DNA of 64,000 nt from Haloterrigena salifodinae. Its GTDB lineage: Archaea > Halobacteriota > Halobacteria > Halobacteriales > Natrialbaceae. The stretch lies in NCBI RefSeq assembly GCF_003977755.1, contig NZ_RQWN01000001.1, positions 1,547,876-1,611,875 of the forward strand, in the 5' to 3' direction. Shown here one piece after another: positions 33,905 to 43,018 of the stretch. Both the position numbers and the translations under genes were made by a program. Under the pieces are notes generated by a model, which searched no databases, was not told the origin of the DNA, and saw nothing but the letters and a program-made list of their open reading frames with translations. Position 1 is the stretch's first letter, and the number at the start of each line of letters is the position of its first letter.

Positions 33905-34633
33905 TTACGCCACCGTCCTGCTAACGATCGAGATGCCACGGCCCTGCTGAACGCTGAAACCGATGGAGTCGTCGACCGGGCTCTTCATGTTCTGGAACCG
34001 TCGCACCAACACCTTCCGTCGGATTTCCTGGCCGACCGTGTTCGTCTCGATCTCGAAGTAGACGTCGGCCACGTTCCGCAGCGGCCGTAACGCGTCGTCA
34101 CCGACGCTCGACGGATCGACCGTCAACACGACCGTCTTGTCCTGCATCGTCACCTGGCGGAGGAACGAGACCAGTCGCTGGATTACGTGGTCCTCATCGC
34201 CGTCGTCGATAACTGCCTCGTAGTTGGGGTCGTTGCGCAACAGCGCCGAGAGCGTGTCGACGTAGACCACGTCGGCCTTCCAGAGCGTCTTCGCGCTCGC
34301 GAAGCGAGCAAGCAGTTGGCGCTTTTTCCCTTCGTCGTGCGTGTCGACGTTCGCGTGGAGGAACAACAGCTGTTCCTCTAACAGGAGGTCGACGACGTCG
34401 TAGGACAGCGAGTTCATCTGCTGGACGAACTCCCAGGACTCGAGTTCCGTCGAGATGTAGGTGACGTAGGTCCCTTCGGTGGCCATCCCGTAGGAGAAGC
34501 GCTGGGAGAGCGCGCTCTTGCCGGCGCCGTCGACGCCCTCGATAAGCACGACGCTGCCCTCGGGGATGCCGCCGCCGATGGCGTTATTCACGCGGTCCCG
34601 CCCTGTCAATCCGATAGAGTGGTAGTCGGTCAT
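33905..34633 (-). CDS. arlH: Archaellum motor regulator ArlH (FlaH)
   Basis: 242 aa RecA-like protein. Walker A VLIEGVDGAGKSALSQRFSY and a Walker-B-like VVYVDTLSALL are seen; ArlH binds ATP but has little hydrolysis in known members and sits beneath ArlI. ATG 34633 is chosen because the arlG stop overlaps it (ATGA) and homology starts there. KTVVLTVDPSSVGDDALRPL is another family segment. Confidence 0.95.
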   Translation of the reverse strand: MTDYHSIGLTGRDRVNNAIGGGIPEGSVVLIEGVDGAGKSALSQRFSYGMATEGTYVTYISTELESWEFVQQMNSLSYDVVDLLLEEQLLFLHANVDTHDEGKKRQLLARFASAKTLWKADVVYVDTLSALLRNDPNYEAVIDDGDEDHVIQRLVSFLRQVTMQDKTVVLTVDPSSVGDDALRPLRNVADVYFEIETNTVGQEIRRKVLVRRFQNMKSPVDDSIGFSVQQGRGISIVSRTVA

Positions 34634-35100
34634 GGCACGTAGAATCGGAGCGTTTCCTCGTCGCCGTTGACGATGACGACGATCCGGTGCTCGGTCCCCG
34701 GTTCGAGTTGCTGCTCGAGTTCGAGTTCGGCGACCTCGCCACGTCGCCACGCGTCCGAACTCCCTTCGCGGACGGTGAACGTAGCCGACTCGCTCGAGAC
34801 GTACGCACCGTCGATCAGTACGTCGAGTTCAGAGCCGTCGCTGGCAAGGGTCTTTTGGCCGGTGTTCTTGATGAGCACGGAGACGGTTCCGTTCCCGTCG
34901 CTCTCGTTGTAGATCGCATCGCTACCCGGGTCGCTGATGATCTCGATGTCGGTGTCGATCTGCTCTCGGACCTCGCCGCTGTAGGTATCGATCGAGCCGC
35001 TGATCTCGGTGACGTTAGTCACGAGGGTCCCGGCGACGCCGGCCGCGACGAGCATCGCCGCGATAAAGAGGATCAGCGACGAGACGGAGTCACTCGCCAT
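34630..35100 (-). CDS. arlG: Archaellum stator-like protein ArlG (FlaG)
   Basis: 156 aa. The N-terminal helix (SSLILFIAAMLVAAGVAGTLV) anchors the protein. The rest is a beta-sandwich (TVSVLIKNTGQKTLASDGSELDVLIDG, ATFTVREG) that in known ArlG caps an ArlF filament and binds the S-layer. The stop overlaps the arlH start (ATGA). It begins 3 nt after the arlF stop. Confidence 0.92.
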   Translation of the reverse strand: MASDSVSSLILFIAAMLVAAGVAGTLVTNVTEISGSIDTYSGEVREQIDTDIEIISDPGSDAIYNESDGNGTVSVLIKNTGQKTLASDGSELDVLIDGAYVSSESATFTVREGSSDAWRRGEVAELELEQQLEPGTEHRIVVIVNGDEETLRFYVP

Positions 35101-35103
35101 CGA

Positions 35104-35544
35104 TCACACCCCCGTCTCCGTCGCGGCGACGCCGTGTTCGGTCACGAGCTTTACTCTGTCCGGTCGGTCGGCGGTCGAGACGACGATCGACAGCGTTTCG
35201 CCGGGCTGCCACAGCTCCCGGCCGGTGGTGCCGTTGACTCGAACCTCGAGCCACTCGTCGTTGGGCTCGTACGCACCGTCGACCAGCAGGTCCGTCTCGG
35301 CGACCGCCAGCGTCGTCGAGCCGACGTTCGTCGCGTTCACGGTGAGATTGTCGCTTGAATCGTTGTAGTTCGTCGCCTCGAGTTCGATATCGGTGTTGCG
35401 CAGGTCGAGCGACCGGTCGTCGCGGTCGTCGATCGCGGCCCGCCGGTCCTCGTGGGCCGTCTGGATAACCGGATACGCGATCCCGACGGCGACGAGCACG
35501 CCGACGAAGAGGATCGCGGCCGCGCCACTGGTACTGAAGCCCAT
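35104..35544 (-). CDS. arlF: Archaellum stator protein ArlF (FlaF)
   Basis: 146 aa. GFSTSGAAAILFVGVLVAVGIAYPVI is the N-terminal anchor, followed by an acidic linker and a beta-sandwich (LTVNATNVGSTTLAVAETDLLVDGAY). ArlF binds the S-layer glycoprotein and holds the motor. It starts 20 nt after the arlCE stop. Several N-x-S/T sites (NDSS, NLT, NGT) could be glycosylated outside the cell. Confidence 0.92.
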   Translation of the reverse strand: MGFSTSGAAAILFVGVLVAVGIAYPVIQTAHEDRRAAIDDRDDRSLDLRNTDIELEATNYNDSSDNLTVNATNVGSTTLAVAETDLLVDGAYEPNDEWLEVRVNGTTGRELWQPGETLSIVVSTADRPDRVKLVTEHGVAATETGV

Positions 35545-35564
35545 GCCTGATCACCTCCGATCGG

Positions 35565-36707
35565 TCACGGGGTCGACCCCGCCTCCGTCGGTTCGTCGGT
35601 TTCGACCTCCCGCCTCGTCTCGTGGATCTCCTGTAGCTTCATGATGTACGTGTAGCTGTCCGCGTGGTCCTCGGCGGTCAGCTCCTCCGGTGTCGAGCCG
35701 GGATCGACGTTCATATCGAGGTCCGGCCCGCTGAGTACGCTCTCGAGGTGCGTCTTGACCTCCTCGTCGATCCAACCGATCTCGGCGTAGTAGGAGATCG
35801 CCCGCAGGGTCGCGGCCGATCCGCCCGTCCTGACTAACTGGGTAAGCCACTCGAAGACGATGATGTCCGTCGCGTACGTGTCCGCGAGCGTCGTCAGCGT
35901 CGCGTCATCCGGCTCGTCGCCCGTCGACTCGTCGTCGTGCTCGCCGTCCGCGGCCCCGGACGACGCGTCCGAATCGTCGACGCTGTCCGTCGCCTGTACC
36001 TCGACGTGCGTATCGTCTCCGTCGGCCGCCTCCTCGTCGAACGTGATCGTCTCGCCGTCCGACGGCTGAGCCGCCGCGGCGTCCTCGATCACGCCCTTGA
36101 GGTCGTCGAACGAAACCGTCTCGTCGCCGTCGTCGTTCGACTCGATATTGGCCTGAATCCCGGACCCGTCCGTCGCCGGCGTCTCGGCGCCCGCTTCGTC
36201 CTCGCCGAAGACGCCGAAGCCGTTCTGGGCTTCGCCCTCGCCGGTGAACGGGTTCACGTCGTCCGTAACCTGATCGTAGACGCCCAGCAGCTGCTGGACG
36301 CGATCGTTCATCTCCTCGACCTGCTCCGTGACATGTTGCTGTGAGTCTTGGACCGACCCCAGCTCGTTCTCCTTGTCCTCGAGTTCGTCCTCGAGCTCCT
36401 CGATCCGATAGTAGAGGTCGTCGATATCGTCCTCGCCGTCTCCGTCCGCGGAGCCGCGTCCGAACAGACCGCTTCCACCGCTGCTTTCTTCCTCGGCGTC
36501 GGACTCGATGTCGTCGTCGGCAGCTAGATCAGCGGGGGCTCCCGCGGATTCGTCGCCGGATTCCGGCGCGCCGGCCGTCCCGGCGCCCTCATCCCCATCG
36601 AACTCGTCGCTCTCTCGGTGCTGCTCGCGCTGGCGGCCGCGACGACCGCCGCTGTTACTGAGGAAGTCTTCGATGAGTTCGCGGAGGGTTGCGAGTCCGA
36701 AATTCAT
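35565..36707 (-). CDS. arlCE: Archaellum ArlC-ArlE fusion protein (FlaCE)
   Basis: 380 aa. The N-terminus MNFGLATLRELIEDFLSN and a coiled coil at about 95-150 (LYYRIEELEDELEDKENEL, HVTEQVEEMNDRVQQLLGVYDQV) form the ArlC part. A long acidic, Ser/Gly-rich linker joins the C-terminal ArlE domain (FEWLTQLVRTGGSAATLRAISYY, EIGWIDEEVKTHLESVL). It acts in the cytosolic ring that links motor and chemotaxis. A GGAG element lies 4-7 nt before ATG 36707. First conserved gene of the leftward motor operon; a second ArlE domain is at its end. Confidence 0.93.
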   Translation of the reverse strand: MNFGLATLRELIEDFLSNSGGRRGRQREQHRESDEFDGDEGAGTAGAPESGDESAGAPADLAADDDIESDAEEESSGGSGLFGRGSADGDGEDDIDDLYYRIEELEDELEDKENELGSVQDSQQHVTEQVEEMNDRVQQLLGVYDQVTDDVNPFTGEGEAQNGFGVFGEDEAGAETPATDGSGIQANIESNDDGDETVSFDDLKGVIEDAAAAQPSDGETITFDEEAADGDDTHVEVQATDSVDDSDASSGAADGEHDDESTGDEPDDATLTTLADTYATDIIVFEWLTQLVRTGGSAATLRAISYYAEIGWIDEEVKTHLESVLSGPDLDMNVDPGSTPEELTAEDHADSYTYIMKLQEIHETRREVETDEPTEAGSTP

Positions 36708-36713
36708 AGGCTC

Positions 36714-36830
36714 CTACACGAAGTCCCGACGCGGTGGGCTCGTTGTCGCGGGCGGCTCGAGCGCGAGCTCCGGCTCGCAGACGCCGGCGACAACGGACGA
36801 TGGTTTCCCTGATACACGTCGCAGACTCAT
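36714..36830 (-). CDS. Small ORF upstream of arlCE (possible leader peptide)
   Basis: 38 aa, MSLRRVSGKPSSVVAGVCEP. It ends 6 nt before the arlCE ATG. Two supports: GAGGAG 5-10 nt before ATG 36830, and a TTTAGG box about 28 nt upstream. Pro/Ser-rich, with no known family. It may be the first gene of the archaellum operon, a regulatory leader, or chance. Confidence 0.4.
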   Translation of the reverse strand: MSLRRVSGKPSSVVAGVCEPELALEPPATTSPPRRDFV

Positions 36831-37183
36831 ACTACTCCTCAGTAGCGGGCAAGGTCCTAAAGGTGTACGCTCGAGTTCGCGTCGCGTTTCGAATCGTGAG
36901 TCGAGTCTCGATACGCCGACTGAAGTGATACAGAGCTTGATAGTCCGACTATCCGTTGTCCCGGCTGGGGTGCATCCCCAGATACTGTGATGCCACCGAT
37001 CTCGCCACACGCCGGCCTTCGACGGGACAGCGATCGAGTCCCGTCGCCACGCCCCTCGAGGGAGCGACGGGCTCGCCCCGTCAGGTCGGCGATCGACGTC
37101 CACGATGTGGACGGCCGGACGCGTCGCACGCGGTGTAATCGCGACCCGTCGTGGGCGAGCGCGGCACGCAGGGTGTACGCACT
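36831..37183. promoter_or_regulatory. Divergent control region of the archaellum locus
   Basis: No convincing gene. GATAGT (36939-36944) and ACTATC (36948-36953) form a perfect 6-bp dyad with a CCG centre in the middle of the divergent region between the motor operon and the archaellin genes, a good candidate operator. No clear TATA box is seen before the archaellin start. Confidence 0.5.
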
Positions 37184-37777
37184 ATGTTCGAAACTATAAC
37201 AGAAACCGAAGACCGCGGTCAGGTGGGTATCGGTACCCTCATCGTGTTCATCGCGATGGTCCTGGTCGCAGCGATTGCAGCAGGAGTATTGATCAATACG
37301 GCCGGAAGCCTCCAGAGTCAGGCGTCCGACACGGGTACTGAGACGCAGCAGGCGGTGGCGAATCAGGTCGAAGTGATCAACGCCTACGGGGAGATTAATA
37401 ATAATAACAACGTTTCCGAAATCAACTTCGTCGTCAAGAAATCGGCGGGTTCGGATGTCATCGACATCTCGTCGCTCACCGTACAGTACACGAGCCAGTC
37501 TGCCTCCAATACGCTCGAGTTCGCGTCAGGTAATGCCAGCGCGGGTGAATTTAACACCACTGCCCTTGCTGACACCGCTGAGAACGATTCACTGACGTCT
37601 ACTAGCGACCGTATCGAACTGCACGTCAATTTATCGCACACTGACGAAGCCGATAGTGTCCTCGAACCGGGATCCAGCGCGACGATCGAACTCGTCGATC
37701 AGTCCGGTGCGAAGTTCAGCTACGGCGTGACCGTTCCTGCCACGTTCAGTAGCGAGGCGAGCGTGGTGGAGGTCTGA
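37184..37777 (+). CDS. Archaellin 1 (type IV pilin-like filament subunit)
   Basis: 197 aa. The class III signal [21 protein letters not shown] is cut by the ArlK/PibD peptidase after Gly, leaving mature QVGIGT. The hydrophobic N-terminal helix packs the filament core. The outer domain holds several N-x-S/T sites (NVS, NAS, NTT, NDS, NLS) typical of glycosylated haloarchaeal archaellins. ATG 37184 is preferred over an upstream in-frame start. It is followed 2 nt later by a close paralog. Confidence 0.95.
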   Translation: MFETITETEDRGQVGIGTLIVFIAMVLVAAIAAGVLINTAGSLQSQASDTGTETQQAVANQVEVINAYGEINNNNNVSEINFVVKKSAGSDVIDISSLTVQYTSQSASNTLEFASGNASAGEFNTTALADTAENDSLTSTSDRIELHVNLSHTDEADSVLEPGSSATIELVDQSGAKFSYGVTVPATFSSEASVVEV

Positions 37778-37779
37778 TC

Positions 37780-38373
37780 ATGTTCGAACAAATCACTGAT
37801 TCGAACGAACGCGGTCAGGTGGGTATCGGTACCCTCATCGTGTTCATTGCGATGGTCCTGGTGGCGGCGATCGCTGCTGGCGTTCTGATCAATACGGCCG
37901 GCTCCCTGCAGAGCCAGGCGTCCGATACCGGATCCGAGACCCAGCAAACGGTAGCGAACCAGATCGAAGTCGTTCACGCTGTTGCCGAGAATGACACCGC
38001 CGGCGGAACGTTCGAACAACTCAACCTGACGGTCAAGAAGTCGGCCGGTGCCGACGTGATCGATCTGACGTCCGTGACGGTACAGTACACGGACAACGAG
38101 GGCTCGCTTACGCTCGCCCACAACAGCACAGTCGATTCCGCGCCGTACTTCAATACGACCGCGGCGACGACCGAGTCAGATAAAAACTCGCTGACCGATA
38201 CATCCGACCGAGTTGTCATTGGAATTAACTTGGGTCTGGGCGACAATCCGTCCGTACTCGAACCCGGTGACAGCGCGACGGTCGAGATCGTCGACCAGTC
38301 CGGTGCGAAGTTCACCTACGGCGTGACGATGCCGCAGACGGTTAGCTCCGACCAGACTGTCGTCAAGGTCTAA
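37780..38373 (+). CDS. Archaellin 2 (tandem paralog)
   Basis: 197 aa, the same length as archaellin 1. The first about 50 residues and the C-terminal [12 protein letters not shown] region are almost identical, while the middle diverges. The signal [20 protein letters not shown] and the glycosylation sites (NDT, NLT, NST, NTT) are kept. It likely copolymerises with archaellin 1. Nearly identical 5' halves suggest recent duplication or gene conversion. It begins 2 nt after the first gene's stop. Confidence 0.94.
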   Translation: MFEQITDSNERGQVGIGTLIVFIAMVLVAAIAAGVLINTAGSLQSQASDTGSETQQTVANQIEVVHAVAENDTAGGTFEQLNLTVKKSAGADVIDLTSVTVQYTDNEGSLTLAHNSTVDSAPYFNTTAATTESDKNSLTDTSDRVVIGINLGLGDNPSVLEPGDSATVEIVDQSGAKFTYGVTMPQTVSSDQTVVKV

Positions 38374-38398
38374 CCACCCAACCTCTAATCACTAACGC

Positions 38399-38887
38399 AT
38401 GACTCCAGATACGACACGCGACGACGCGCTCCTCACCCCCGACGACCTCGAGGTCACACCCGACAACGAGACCGTCGAACAGTTGGATGAGAATCGCTAC
38501 GTCGTGCTGTCGGAGTCGAGTTCCGACCTCGATTCGCTGCCGTCGCCGTCACTCGACGGCGACATCGAGGCCGAAGCGGCTGGTGAACGCACACACCAGC
38601 CCGCCGATAGCGGTCTCGAGTCCGACGGCGAGCTCGAGTTCGGTTCCGACGGTTCGGACGCGGACACGCACGAGCCCGACGAGCGGCTCACGGCCGCGTC
38701 CGAACCCCATGGAGTCGATATCACCTTGAAGACCGACGGCGAAATCGCACACCACCGCGCGACGTCACACGACGTCCGCGAGGTCTTTGTGGACCTCTTG
38801 ACGTGGTACGCCGGGCAGCTGGATAACGACATGACGCCAAGCGAAGCGCTGCAGGTCATGCTGGCTGCGTCGGACCTCGAGGTCTGA
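38399..38887 (+). CDS. DUF7500-type acidic protein after the archaellins
   Basis: 162 aa. A long acidic, Ser-rich N-terminal two thirds (TPDDLEVTPDNETVEQLDENRYVVLS) leads to a conserved C-terminal domain, VDITLKTDGEIAHHRATSHDV, then REVFVDLLTWYAGQLDNDMTP and ALQVMLAASDLEV. This matches DUF7500, which I associate with archaellum loci. It starts 25 nt after archaellin 2 and is probably co-transcribed. Role in motility is inferred from place only. Confidence 0.8.
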   Translation: MTPDTTRDDALLTPDDLEVTPDNETVEQLDENRYVVLSESSSDLDSLPSPSLDGDIEAEAAGERTHQPADSGLESDGELEFGSDGSDADTHEPDERLTAASEPHGVDITLKTDGEIAHHRATSHDVREVFVDLLTWYAGQLDNDMTPSEALQVMLAASDLEV

Positions 38888-39157
38888 CCGCCGTCGGAAC
38901 CTCACGCACAGCCGAGGCGTCACGCGCCTCACAGGGACTACAGGATTACGGCGTGTTCTCATTTTTCGACGGACGTTGATTCTGTCTCGTTCTGAAAACG
39001 TCTCGACTTGAACGAAGCGACGGCGACGATCACTTCCTCGAGCGCTGGTTCTCGAGAACCGCTCGTGTCGACTCAGATTTCGAATCGTGTCGGGAGACAC
39101 GACTCAGTGTTCGATATCATCCGCGTCTTTTTGCGGGTGCCGTTGCGACTGAACGGT

Positions 39158-39883
39158 ATGCAACACGAGTCCTCCCCGTCCAGACGTCGGTTCCTCGGCG
39201 CGGCTGCCGGGAGCCTCGCGACGGTCGCGACCGCCGGCTGTCTCGGCTCGCTGGTCGGCGGCTCCTCGTCGGCGACCGTAATCGAACCCGTCGAACCCTC
39301 CGAACCCCGGGAGGGATCGCCAGGCGAGTTCTACTACTTCCTCGAGGAAAATGGGATCGCGGTCGACGAACTCCTCGAAGACAACGGCGAACTCTACCTG
39401 ACCTATCGATCAGACGCGGAAACGGTCGACGAGTCTAACGAGGAGATCCGAATCGTCTACGAGGTCTACAGGCAGGCGCTGATCGACCGCGGTTCGGATA
39501 TCTCCTTCCTTTACTCCGAGATCGCGAACCCCTTCGACGAACAGGCGCTTGGCTGGGGGATCAATTCCGAGTGGCTCACCCCGGCCGATAGCAGCAATAC
39601 TGGCAGGAATACGTCGGCTGGCAACGAGACGCCTGACAACACGGCTGATAACGAGACTGCCGAGAACGAATCGGCCGCTAACGGGCACGATATGGTCGAG
39701 GTGATGATCTGGAGCAACATCATGAACTCGAAGGTATACGAGGAGGATCTCGAGAACGGCAACTCCGACCTCAAAGAGGAAGGGAAGAACGCCGAGAACG
39801 GCGACGACCTCGAGAACGAGAGCACTGATCCCGGTACGAACGAGAGCACTGGTTCCGGTACGAACGAATCCGACGAGCGCTGA
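39158..39883 (+). CDS. Tat-exported lipoprotein, Asn/Glu-rich C-terminus
   Basis: 241 aa. The twin-arginine signal SRRRFLGAAAGSLATVATAGC ends in a lipobox with Cys. A conserved central domain (FYYFLEENGIAVDELLEDNGELYLTY, IRIVYEVYRQALIDRGSD) follows, then an acidic linker with Asn-Glu-Ser/Thr repeats (GTNESTGSGTNES). It is anchored outside the cytoplasmic membrane; function unknown. ATG 39158 places the Arg pair properly. Confidence 0.85.
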   Translation: MQHESSPSRRRFLGAAAGSLATVATAGCLGSLVGGSSSATVIEPVEPSEPREGSPGEFYYFLEENGIAVDELLEDNGELYLTYRSDAETVDESNEEIRIVYEVYRQALIDRGSDISFLYSEIANPFDEQALGWGINSEWLTPADSSNTGRNTSAGNETPDNTADNETAENESAANGHDMVEVMIWSNIMNSKVYEEDLENGNSDLKEEGKNAENGDDLENESTDPGTNESTGSGTNESDER

Positions 39884-40078
39884 CTACGTCGTAGTTGGAT
39901 CCCTCCGAGCCGTTTTCGTCGTCTGGGTCGCCACCGACGGCCGTCGAGCTACGACCGTGGATGAGACCCGTTTTCCGCAATCGTTGCGGGGACCAAATCG
40001 GAGTTGGACTCACAGCCTACGTTCCACGTCCACCCCGATGACGCGTCCTTTTTCCACCTCGAGCGACAATCCCGGTCT

Positions 40079-40513
40079 ATGACCGACCCACGCGAGGAGT
40101 TTCTGGCCGGCGAGCGGCCCGACGACGTCGCACTGTTTCTGGCCGACTCGTACGTCTCCGACGACCGCTTAGCTGAGTTCGGCGAGCGCGTCGAGGACGG
40201 CGTTTTGATCGTCGTCGACGGCGAGCGCGGTCGCAACGCCTTCGAGGCGGCGACCGGCACGCAGGCGATGCAGTTCGCCAAGTCCGCGATGGAACTCGAG
40301 GGAATCATCGAGGACGACCTCACCGGCGGACAGTGTCCGGAGGCGCCGACCGACGAGGAGCACGCGGTGCAGTTCGTTTTCGCCTTCGCGGAGGAACAGA
40401 ACGAGGACGTCGGCGGTATCTACGCCGAAGGCGACGTCGTGCACGCGTACGCGAAGTGTACGTGCGGGACGGCGTACTCGGACAAGTGGAACGTCCCCGA
40501 CGACGACGCCTGA
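40079..40513 (+). CDS. DUF5807-type conserved haloarchaeal protein
   Basis: 144 aa, acidic. DPREEFLAGERPDDVALFLADSYV and LIVVDGERGRNAFEAATGTQAMQFAKSAM match the DUF5807 family. The C-terminus has YAKCTCGTAYSDKW, with two Cys of a CxC pair. Function unknown. ATG 40079 is preferred over an in-frame start 25 codons upstream. The next gene, a membrane protein, is 76 nt downstream. Confidence 0.85.
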   Translation: MTDPREEFLAGERPDDVALFLADSYVSDDRLAEFGERVEDGVLIVVDGERGRNAFEAATGTQAMQFAKSAMELEGIIEDDLTGGQCPEAPTDEEHAVQFVFAFAEEQNEDVGGIYAEGDVVHAYAKCTCGTAYSDKWNVPDDDA

Positions 40514-40589
40514 CCACGCGGGCGGACCCGAACGCAGGTTTCAGCGGTAGGGCGCAGGCTTTTGCGGCCCGCACGGCTAGGTTCGGGCT

Positions 40590-41285
40590 ATGAGTTCGTT
40601 CGAAACGCCACGCGAGACCCGTCGGGGATTCGGCCTCTCGAGTCGCGAGGTGCAAGTGATCGGCGGCGCGAGCGTCCTGATGGCGATCAACGTCGCGGTG
40701 ATGTACGCCGTCGCGACGACGCCGCTGGCGCAGGTCAACGAGTACCTGTTCGCGGCCCCGATCATCGGCGCGGTCGTCTACGGCGCGGCGATCATGGCCG
40801 GCCAGTACGTCGCCCAGCGAGGCGTCGAGGGCGGGGATATGGGAATCGCCTTCGTCGGGATGGTACTCTTACAACTCGCGTTCGGAATTTTCGGCGCGGG
40901 CGTGCTCCGTTTCGCTCCGCGAGAGAGTCAGCTGACGATCCTCGGGATAACGGCCGTCGTCGTCGCGCTCATGACGGCGGTGATCTCCGGCTACATCTAC
41001 GCGCGCTCGAAGACGTTCGAGAGCTGGGGGACGTACGCGGGCTACGCGTTCATCAGCGGGCTCGTCGCGATCTTGATCGGCACGTTCGTCCAGCCCGTCC
41101 TGCTGGCTGGGTTCGTCCTGATCTTCCTCGGATTCCTGCTCCGACTCGGCTACGAGATCTGGCGAGTTCGGGACAACCGCGACGCCTCGGTTGCGCTCCA
41201 GACGATCGGCGTCTACGTCGCCGTCGCCGGCGTCTTCGTCCACGTCCTGCAGCTCGTGATGCGGTACGCGCTCTCCCAACGGTGA
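40590..41285 (+). CDS. Conserved seven-helix membrane protein
   Basis: 231 aa. Seven hydrophobic helices are readable: VIGGASVLMAINVAVMYAVA, YLFAAPIIGAVVYGAAIMAG, MGIAFVGMVLLQLAFGIFGAG, LTILGITAVVVALMTAVISGYI, TYAGYAFISGLVAILIG, VQPVLLAGFVLIFLGFLLRLG and LQTIGVYVAVAGVFVHVLQL. The size and last segments resemble a Bax-inhibitor-1-like or permease-like fold; I do not assign a family. N-terminus is polar and cytosolic. Confidence 0.8.
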   Translation: MSSFETPRETRRGFGLSSREVQVIGGASVLMAINVAVMYAVATTPLAQVNEYLFAAPIIGAVVYGAAIMAGQYVAQRGVEGGDMGIAFVGMVLLQLAFGIFGAGVLRFAPRESQLTILGITAVVVALMTAVISGYIYARSKTFESWGTYAGYAFISGLVAILIGTFVQPVLLAGFVLIFLGFLLRLGYEIWRVRDNRDASVALQTIGVYVAVAGVFVHVLQLVMRYALSQR

Positions 41286-41569
41286 CGGTTCCGCGGTCGT
41301 CGGAACGAAACGGATGGCTGGGAGTGGGAGTCGGAACTGAAGTGACAGTTGACGGGGATGCGGGCAGGATGCAGGAGCTCGGTTCGACACGGCCAGTGGT
41401 GGTTATGAAGTCACTTCCTGCCGCAGTTTTGTAGACCACACTCTCTCCATTAGCGGTGACTCCTAACTGATTTGGATTCCCGCTAACTGATGGGTATGCG
41501 CGGGACGTCGCCGTTGAGCGGATTGTGTCCGATATTGCTCGACTCGTCAGTGGAACGGAAAAGGACCGC
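41286..41569. other. Intergenic stretch, no gene
   Basis: Two CTAACTGAT elements (41463-41471 and 41483-41491), 20 bp apart, are the only regularity. Convergent gene ends on both sides suggest it holds transcription ends rather than promoters. Confidence 0.4.
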
Positions 41570-42850
41570 TTACGTTTCGTCGGTGTCCGTATCGCTCTCG
41601 TCCTCGTCGGCCTCGTCCGCGACGACCTCGCGAAAGGCGTCGAGGATGACCTGCTTCGTCACGGCGCCGCGGGAGGTCCAGTGGTTCGCGTAGTCGAGCA
41701 TGTCGTCGTAGATGTCGGGTTTGCAGCCGGCGGCCTTGGGGTGGCCACCGCCGTTGACCTTCCCCGCGACCTCGTGACAGCGGTCGAACACGTCGGTGCC
41801 TCGAATCGAGGCGGAGCCGGCGGGTTTGACGACGACCGAGGCGTCGGCGCCCTGCTCGCGCATCCCCTCGGCGACCTCGTTTTGCGAACAGCGGCCGTAG
41901 GTGACGCCGACCGTGTAGCCGCCGATCTCGCGGAACTCCGCGCGGGCCAGCGCCCGATCGATCAGCGCCTCCTTCTCCTCGCGGCGCTCGGTGAGGAACT
42001 CCCGGACCCACTCGGGGAGGTCGACGCCGTACTCGCGGACGACCTCGACGTACTCCGCTGGGTCGGTCCAGTAGGCGTAGTCCGCCAGATCGTCGCTGCG
42101 CGGATCCTCGCGCAGCCAGAGGTCGTGGTCCCGGGTCACGGCAGCCAGTTCCTCGTACATCGGCGAGAAGTCGTACTCGAGCGACCGGTAGACGACATCG
42201 GCCGAACACTCCTCGTCGGAGTCGCCGACAACGAGGTCGACGCCGGCGTCGCGGACCGCCTGCGCGACGTCGTCGTTCCACTGGTGGTGGTCGTACCACG
42301 AGACGCGGTCGGCGGTCTCGAGCGCCGCATCGAGTTCCTCCTCGACGTACTCGTACCTGTCCGGTGCGAGATCGCAGACGAAAAGATCGATCCCCTCGTC
42401 GCCAAACTCGGCGACGCGGGCCAGCGCGTCCTCGACGTCGTGGGGGCTGGCGGGAATCAGGGCTACTTCGTGGGGCGTGGGCTCGGGGTCCTCGAGCGGA
42501 TCGACGGCCTCGCCGGCGAGTTCCGCCGCCGCTTCGTCGTCGACGGCATCGGCGGCATCCGCGGCGTCGGTCGGCACGTCGGCGTCAGTAGATCCATCGG
42601 CGTCGTCCTCGTCGTCCGGCTCCGGGACGTTCTGCACGTCGTCGTAGGCCTCGCGGAGCAGGGCGACGCAGGCCAACCCGTCCGCGTCGGGATCGGCGAT
42701 GACGGCGACTCGAGCGCCCTCGAGGGCGGCCGCGGCCTGCTCGTCCTCGACGTCCTCCTCGAGCGCGTCGGGGAGGAAGAAACCGGTTCCCGGGAGCACG
42801 GACTTGCGGGCGAGCGGGAGATCGCCGCTGTCGATGAGTTCTTCGTCCAT
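41570..42850 (-). CDS. DHH-family phosphoesterase (RecJ/NrnA-like)
   Basis: 426 aa. DPDADGLA at residues 53-60 and WYDHHQWNDD are DHH motifs that bind Mn. An acidic linker (EPDDEDDADGSTDADVP) interrupts the DHH domain. The C-terminal DHHA1 motif is NGGGHPKAAGC. It resembles haloarchaeal single-strand exonuclease or nanoRNase-type proteins; substrate (oligonucleotide, c-di-AMP or ssDNA) is not known. ATG 42850. Stands alone in the leftward direction. Confidence 0.88.
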   Translation of the reverse strand: MDEELIDSGDLPLARKSVLPGTGFFLPDALEEDVEDEQAAAALEGARVAVIADPDADGLACVALLREAYDDVQNVPEPDDEDDADGSTDADVPTDAADAADAVDDEAAAELAGEAVDPLEDPEPTPHEVALIPASPHDVEDALARVAEFGDEGIDLFVCDLAPDRYEYVEEELDAALETADRVSWYDHHQWNDDVAQAVRDAGVDLVVGDSDEECSADVVYRSLEYDFSPMYEELAAVTRDHDLWLREDPRSDDLADYAYWTDPAEYVEVVREYGVDLPEWVREFLTERREEKEALIDRALARAEFREIGGYTVGVTYGRCSQNEVAEGMREQGADASVVVKPAGSASIRGTDVFDRCHEVAGKVNGGGHPKAAGCKPDIYDDMLDYANHWTSRGAVTKQVILDAFREVVADEADEDESDTDTDET

Positions 42851-43018
42851 GGCAACGACTGCGTGACGGGTCCGGAAGTAATCGCCGGTCTCGGCCGTCG
42901 AGGCGCGACGGCGTCGGTGCCAGTCGCTACCGAAAGGCAGTGCACACCCGATCGCACAGCTATCGTGCGATCGGTGCGTGAATCGTTTCAGTTGGTATTA
43001 TAGAACTTCGCTCGCGGC

